From: Lachnospiraceae bacterium
GTDB taxonomy: Bacteria > Bacillota > Clostridia > Lachnospirales > Lachnospiraceae
Length of the DNA: 64,000 bases
Assembly (NCBI GenBank): GCA_004558185.1
Contig: SFDP01000009.1
Location: 1-64,000, forward strand
Direction of reading: 5' to 3'
The notes beneath the pieces were generated by a model that had not been told where the DNA came from, did not search any database, and saw nothing but the letters and a program-made list of their open reading frames with translations. Of the stretch, positions 60,318 to 64,000 are shown one piece after another (position 1 is the stretch's first letter; each line of letters starts with the position of its first letter). The translations under genes were made by a program, and so were the position numbers.

Positions 60318-62084
60318 ATGCCCAAGAACAGAACGAAGGATCTTCTGGAGCAGTTTCTCTGGGGATCTAAGAAGAAGCACTCCTCATTAAGGCAGCAGGT
60401 AACCAGAATTATCGTAGTTTGCTGTATTAGTGCGGTAACCATTCAGGCCATTGTGATGCTGACCATGATTCTTAACCAATATGTCAGCCAGGAGAAGGAG
60501 GATACTCTGTATATTCTGGAGAGTGCCAATACCAGAATGGACAATACCATTCAGTACCTGGAAGAAATGACCCTGTCCATTCAACACAATATTGGAGTGA
60601 AGAAGTTTCTGACTACTCACCTGTATAGCGCCGAAAGTGCGGCGGAGCAGCTTAAGACCGTAACAAACCTGTTTTCTGAACGAAATCGCCTGGATACTCA
60701 GGAACCGTTTGTAGAAAAGGTTTATCTGTTTCAGGAGTCAGGGCGTGCAATTTATAATTTGTATTATCCTGCTACCGTATCGGAGATCGAAAGGGATGAG
60801 CACAAATTCAGCAAGATGAATCAGCGCTTTCTGGAGCAGACCAGAGCCTTTTACTACGAATTAGAGGAAAACTATGTAAATCTTTGTCTAAAGCTGTACA
60901 ATGAAGATATGGATTCTGTCGGGACCTGTATTTTCGCTTTAAATAGAGCCGGAATAGAAGATATTTATTCCAATCTGGATAAGATGAAGCAGTGTGGTTG
61001 GGCGATTTGTCAGGAAGAAGAGGTGATTTTGGGAAGAGGCAGCCTGGAAATGCTGAAAAAAGGTTCTCTGGAGCATACCATGAAAACCGGCTTTGGACTT
61101 ACCCTGTATGCAGCCATTTCGCCCTGGCAGGTCTACAGTTCGTTGGGAACTACTATGCTGATCCTGGTAGTCATTTCGGCAGCAATCATCTTTCTGGTTT
61201 CCTTGCTGGGCTACATTCTGGCAAGATATTTTGTTCATCCGTTGGAAACCATCGCAGAAAAGATCAAGCTGGTGGGAAAGGGAAATTTTGACACTAAGCT
61301 GGGAGAGTATCGGGCAGAGGAATTGAATAATATCAGTGAAAAATTCAATGAAATGACCGGATATATCAATATGCTTGTGACGGAGGTTTATGAAACTCAG
61401 TTGATTGCCACTCAGGCGCAGATCAAGTATCTTCAGGCACAGATGAATCCTCATTTTTTATTTAATGTACTCTCCATGATTGAAATGAAGGCAGCCGTGA
61501 ACGGAGACGGAGAGGTTCGGGAGATGCTGTTTAAGCTGTCCAAGCTGTATCAGGGAAAGATTTTCAGAAAGGATCAGCATTTTATCCGACTGGAAGAAGA
61601 AATGGAGATCGTAGACTTCTATTTGTCATTACAAAACAGTCGTTTTGGCGATAAGATTACATATTCCATAGAATATGAGGGCGGGCAGGAGGATTATCGA
61701 CAATTTCTGGTTCCCAGGCTAAGCATTGAACCCAGTGTGGAAAATGCTGTCTGTCACGGACTTGAGCCTAAGGAAGGAAATGGACATATTCATATCCGTG
61801 TAGCCATACAGGATAAAAAGGAGCTGTCCATCAGCATTCGGGATAACGGTGTGGGCTTTGAGACAAGCAGCCTGAGCTATCACAGGGAGGATATCGGGCA
61901 TAGCCATGTAGGAATTTATAATACGGACAGGATGATTAAAAACCTTTGTGGGGAAGCCTTTGGATTGAGTATTTTCAGCAGTCCGGGGGAGGGGACACAG
62001 GTACTGATCAAATTGCCGGCAAAAACACAGGAAGAAGAGAAGGAAGGATCAAGCTATGTGGAAAGTGATGGTAGCAGACGATGA
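60318..62084 (+). CDS. YesM-like sensor histidine kinase
   Basis: A 588-residue protein from ATG 60318 (MPKNRTKDLLEQFLWGSKKK). Two membrane helices (about 30-52 and 275-300) bracket an extracellular sensor part. A HAMP domain (about 300-355) and the His_kinase domain with phospho-acceptor in LQAQMNPHFLFNVLSMIEMK follow, then a HATPase with IRDNGVGFE and SSPGEGTQVLIKLP. It partners the response regulator at 62056, with which it overlaps by 29 bp. Typical targets are sugar importer genes. Confidence 0.92.
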   Translation: MPKNRTKDLLEQFLWGSKKKHSSLRQQVTRIIVVCCISAVTIQAIVMLTMILNQYVSQEKEDTLYILESANTRMDNTIQYLEEMTLSIQHNIGVKKFLTTHLYSAESAAEQLKTVTNLFSERNRLDTQEPFVEKVYLFQESGRAIYNLYYPATVSEIERDEHKFSKMNQRFLEQTRAFYYELEENYVNLCLKLYNEDMDSVGTCIFALNRAGIEDIYSNLDKMKQCGWAICQEEEVILGRGSLEMLKKGSLEHTMKTGFGLTLYAAISPWQVYSSLGTTMLILVVISAAIIFLVSLLGYILARYFVHPLETIAEKIKLVGKGNFDTKLGEYRAEELNNISEKFNEMTGYINMLVTEVYETQLIATQAQIKYLQAQMNPHFLFNVLSMIEMKAAVNGDGEVREMLFKLSKLYQGKIFRKDQHFIRLEEEMEIVDFYLSLQNSRFGDKITYSIEYEGGQEDYRQFLVPRLSIEPSVENAVCHGLEPKEGNGHIHIRVAIQDKKELSISIRDNGVGFETSSLSYHREDIGHSHVGIYNTDRMIKNLCGEAFGLSIFSSPGEGTQVLIKLPAKTQEEEKEGSSYVESDGSRR

Positions 62085-62823
62085 AACCTATATGCTGGAG
62101 GCCTTTGATAAGCTGGTGGATTGGGAGAAAATGGGCTGTCAGCTAGTGTACAGAGCCACAAACGGCAAGGAGGTAATCAAGCACTTGGAAAAGGTCAGAC
62201 CGGATATTGTGATTACCGACATAAAGATGCCGCTTATGGATGGAATTGAGGTGGCCAGATATATTTATGAGACAGGATTGGAGACCAAGGTGATCATTCT
62301 CACCGCTTATGCTGATTTTGCCTATGCACAGGAGGCCATTGCCTATGATGTCTGCGGCTATGTGGTAAAAACGGCAATGATGGAAATGCTGCCGGGAGCC
62401 ATTGATAAGGCTATACAAAAGCTGAGTGATGTAACGGCGAAGGAGGAGGAGCTGCCGGAAAAATTTTCTGAGGATATTTTCGGAAAGCTGCAAAGATATA
62501 TTGAAGAAAACTACATGAAGAAGATGACGCTGGCAGATATATCCAGAGATATTCATGCTAATGCCAGCTATTTGAGCAGGCTGTACAAGAGCAAAACCGG
62601 TCAGAATCTTTTTGACAGCATCAACCGGATGAAGCTGAAAAAGGCGAAGAAGTATATTGCCGGAGGCTGTCGTATCTTTGAGGCAGCGGAGCTGGTAGGC
62701 TTTGAGGATGTGTCCTATTTTTCCCGGGTATTCAAAAAGCTGGAGGGCTGTTCTCCCCGGGAATATGAAAAAAGCATACAGCAGAAAGGGGTAAAGAGTG
62801 AACAGGCAAATCCAGGAAATTAA
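62056..62823 (+). CDS. YesN-like response regulator, AraC output domain
   Basis: A 255-residue protein: receiver domain with phospho-acceptor Asp55 in VITDIKMPLMDGIE and conserved DDE near residue 9, a short linker, and an AraC helix-turn-helix pair (about 150-245) with MTLADISRDIHANASYLSRL and FEDVSYFSRVFKKLEGCSPR. It overlaps its kinase and the next gene, so translation is coupled. It should activate the importer that starts here. Confidence 0.94.
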   Translation: MWKVMVADDETYMLEAFDKLVDWEKMGCQLVYRATNGKEVIKHLEKVRPDIVITDIKMPLMDGIEVARYIYETGLETKVIILTAYADFAYAQEAIAYDVCGYVVKTAMMEMLPGAIDKAIQKLSDVTAKEEELPEKFSEDIFGKLQRYIEENYMKKMTLADISRDIHANASYLSRLYKSKTGQNLFDSINRMKLKKAKKYIAGGCRIFEAAELVGFEDVSYFSRVFKKLEGCSPREYEKSIQQKGVKSEQANPGN

Positions 62824-64000
62824 GAAGCGAATACCGGTAAGCCGCAGGAGGGGAATGAGGGCGCTTCTTTGTTTGCTGCTGCTCCTGCTTATGGGCTGTG
62901 AGAGCAAGCCAGAAGAATCAGTAGAGATTACCTTGATTCATGGCTGGGGAAATACGGAAGCGGATCATGTTGCCATGAGACAAATTTATCAGGATTTTGA
63001 AAAGGAGCATCCTCAAATCAAATTGAATCTGGTGTCCATGCCCTCTTCGGAAGACGTAATTACCAAGGTTGAAGATATGCTTACAGTAGGCGAAATACCG
63101 GATATCGTTTTTACCGGCGGAATAGGAAGAGAAACCATCTATGATTTTATGGTGGAAAATGAGTATGCGGTAGATTTGATGCCCTATATTGAAGCTGACG
63201 AGAGCTTTCGAAAGGATGTATCAGAGTCTATCCTGTCCTATTGGACAGAGGAGGGAAACCGGCTGTATACCGTTTCTGACGTGCTGCTGATGAGCGGATA
63301 TTGGTATAATACAGAGATTTTTGAAAAGGCAGGGATAGAGGAGCTGCCAACCAACTGGGAGGAATTTATTCAGGTCTGTCAAAAGCTCTCCCAATGGGCT
63401 CATCACCAGGAAGCAGAGATGGTTCCGATCATTCTGGATACGGATCATATTCTTTATCTTACAGATGCCATGCTGGCAGCCATTGATCCGCAGGTATTAG
63501 AGGGAATAGGGGAGAATCGGATCAATATCTATTCGGAGGAATTTCAACAGGTACTGGATCAGCTTGAAGAGATATACCATTACTCGGATATTATGGACAA
63601 TTATACCTATCGGGATACACTCAGAAGCTTTAACAATCGTGAAACGGCCATCTATATTAACGGAGTTTGGGCAAATTCCATGATTGATGACAAATTGAGG
63701 GTCAGCTATGCTGCATTTCCTTATACAGAATCGGGAGGCTTGTCCAATATCTCCTCCTGTGTAGGCTATATTCTGGGAAAAAGCGGTGACCGCAGAAAAG
63801 AGGAGGCCAGTGTAGAATTCATTAAATATATGCTTAGTGAACCGGTGGCTTCAAGAATCCTTATGGAAACGGGACAGATTCCCTCCAATCCCAGAGTAGA
63901 AATCCGCCAGGAAGAGAATGAGCGCCTTTCCCAGGCAGTCCGGTGTGTAAAACAAGCGGGGTATATTATGGAAACACCTGCCAATATATGGGACTCTTCA
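62798..64000 (+). CDS. Sugar-binding lipoprotein (extracellular family 1), 3' end outside the window
   Basis: Open to the last base. GTG 62798 after AAAGGGG overlaps the regulator by 26 bp; ATG 62855 (MRALLCLLLLLLMGCESK) with an abutting AGGAGGGG is an alternative. The lipobox LLLMGC is followed by a maltose-binding-like fold: ITLIHGWGNTEADHVAMRQI, DIVFTGGIGRETIYDFM, GYWYNTEIFEKAGIEELPTN and YINGVWANSMIDDK. It could be a signal-sensing partner of the two-component system or an importer subunit. Confidence 0.88.
   Translation, partial: MNRQIQEIKKRIPVSRRRGMRALLCLLLLLLMGCESKPEESVEITLIHGWGNTEADHVAMRQIYQDFEKEHPQIKLNLVSMPSSEDVITKVEDMLTVGEIPDIVFTGGIGRETIYDFMVENEYAVDLMPYIEADESFRKDVSESILSYWTEEGNRLYTVSDVLLMSGYWYNTEIFEKAGIEELPTNWEEFIQVCQKLSQWAHHQEAEMVPIILDTDHILYLTDAMLAAIDPQVLEGIGENRINIYSEEFQQVLDQLEEIYHYSDIMDNYTYRDTLRSFNNRETAIYINGVWANSMIDDKLRVSYAAFPYTESGGLSNISSCVGYILGKSGDRRKEEASVEFIKYMLSEPVASRILMETGQIPSNPRVEIRQEENERLSQAVRCVKQAGYIMETPANIWDSS

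Overview
The window reads as a chromosome segment of an anaerobic gut Firmicute, most likely Lachnospiraceae. The clues are strong AGGAGG-type ribosome sites, TTGACA/TATAAT promoters, an Hcp/hemerythrin pair, biotin scavenging by BioY-BirA, a type III toxin-antitoxin locus of the kind found in Coprococcus and Eubacterium rectale, and ECF-type vitamin transporters. The species cannot be named from sequence reading alone. Genes are dense and mostly on the + strand.

Region 1 (1-9.2 kb): the end of an unidentified gene, a secreted beta-helix protein whose last ~75 residues are displaced by a one-base frameshift, a FlK-like thioesterase, a nitrate/taurine-type ABC importer with a decayed DUF3793 gene behind it, and a minus-strand birA-bioY unit with a BirA operator over its -35 box. 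Region 2 (9.2-19.0 kb): tocopherol-cyclase-like protein, UPF0340 protein, LysR regulator, metE, a tRNA-Pro with anticodon AGG, tcdA, and pyruvate carboxylase, a biotin enzyme that BirA would modify.

Region 3 (19.0-23.0 kb) looks accessory. It has a complete type III toxin-antitoxin locus (promoter, two 48-bp antitoxin RNA repeats with a compensatory base pair, leaky terminator, CptN/TenpN-like toxin), a methyltransferase behind a palindromic operator, an XRE regulator with a membrane tail, a secreted protein of unknown function, and relics of other genes. Region 4 (23.0-38.7 kb): an AraC regulator diverges from uxuA-uxuB-eda-kdgK-uxaC, the full route from D-glucuronate to pyruvate and glyceraldehyde-3-phosphate. 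A second AraC regulator diverges from an RbsA/RbsC-type sugar importer with two permeases, a family 3 glycosidase and a HAD phosphatase.

Region 5 (38.7-50 kb): radical SAM proteins, a pyridoxal-type kinase and ECF S component, a cell-wall amidase, a LysR paralogue, a Crp/Fnr regulator diverging from hcp and hemerythrin (nitrosative or oxygen stress), and metNIQ. Region 6 (50-64 kb): MFS transporter, an N-terminally frameshifted exported protein, DUF454, nfo, iron-type alcohol dehydrogenase, a siderophore-type ABC operon, an atypical Fur-family protein, and a YesM/YesN-like two-component system followed by a solute-binding protein cut by the window end.

Three cross-cutting patterns stand out. 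A palindrome GTTAG-N6-CTAAY occurs five times, ahead of four transcription units that include the siderophore operon. A 53-bp leader, nearly identical in three copies, sits directly on the start codons of kdgK, a radical SAM gene and an MFS gene. The type III toxin-antitoxin locus is complete and its RNA could easily be missed by gene callers.
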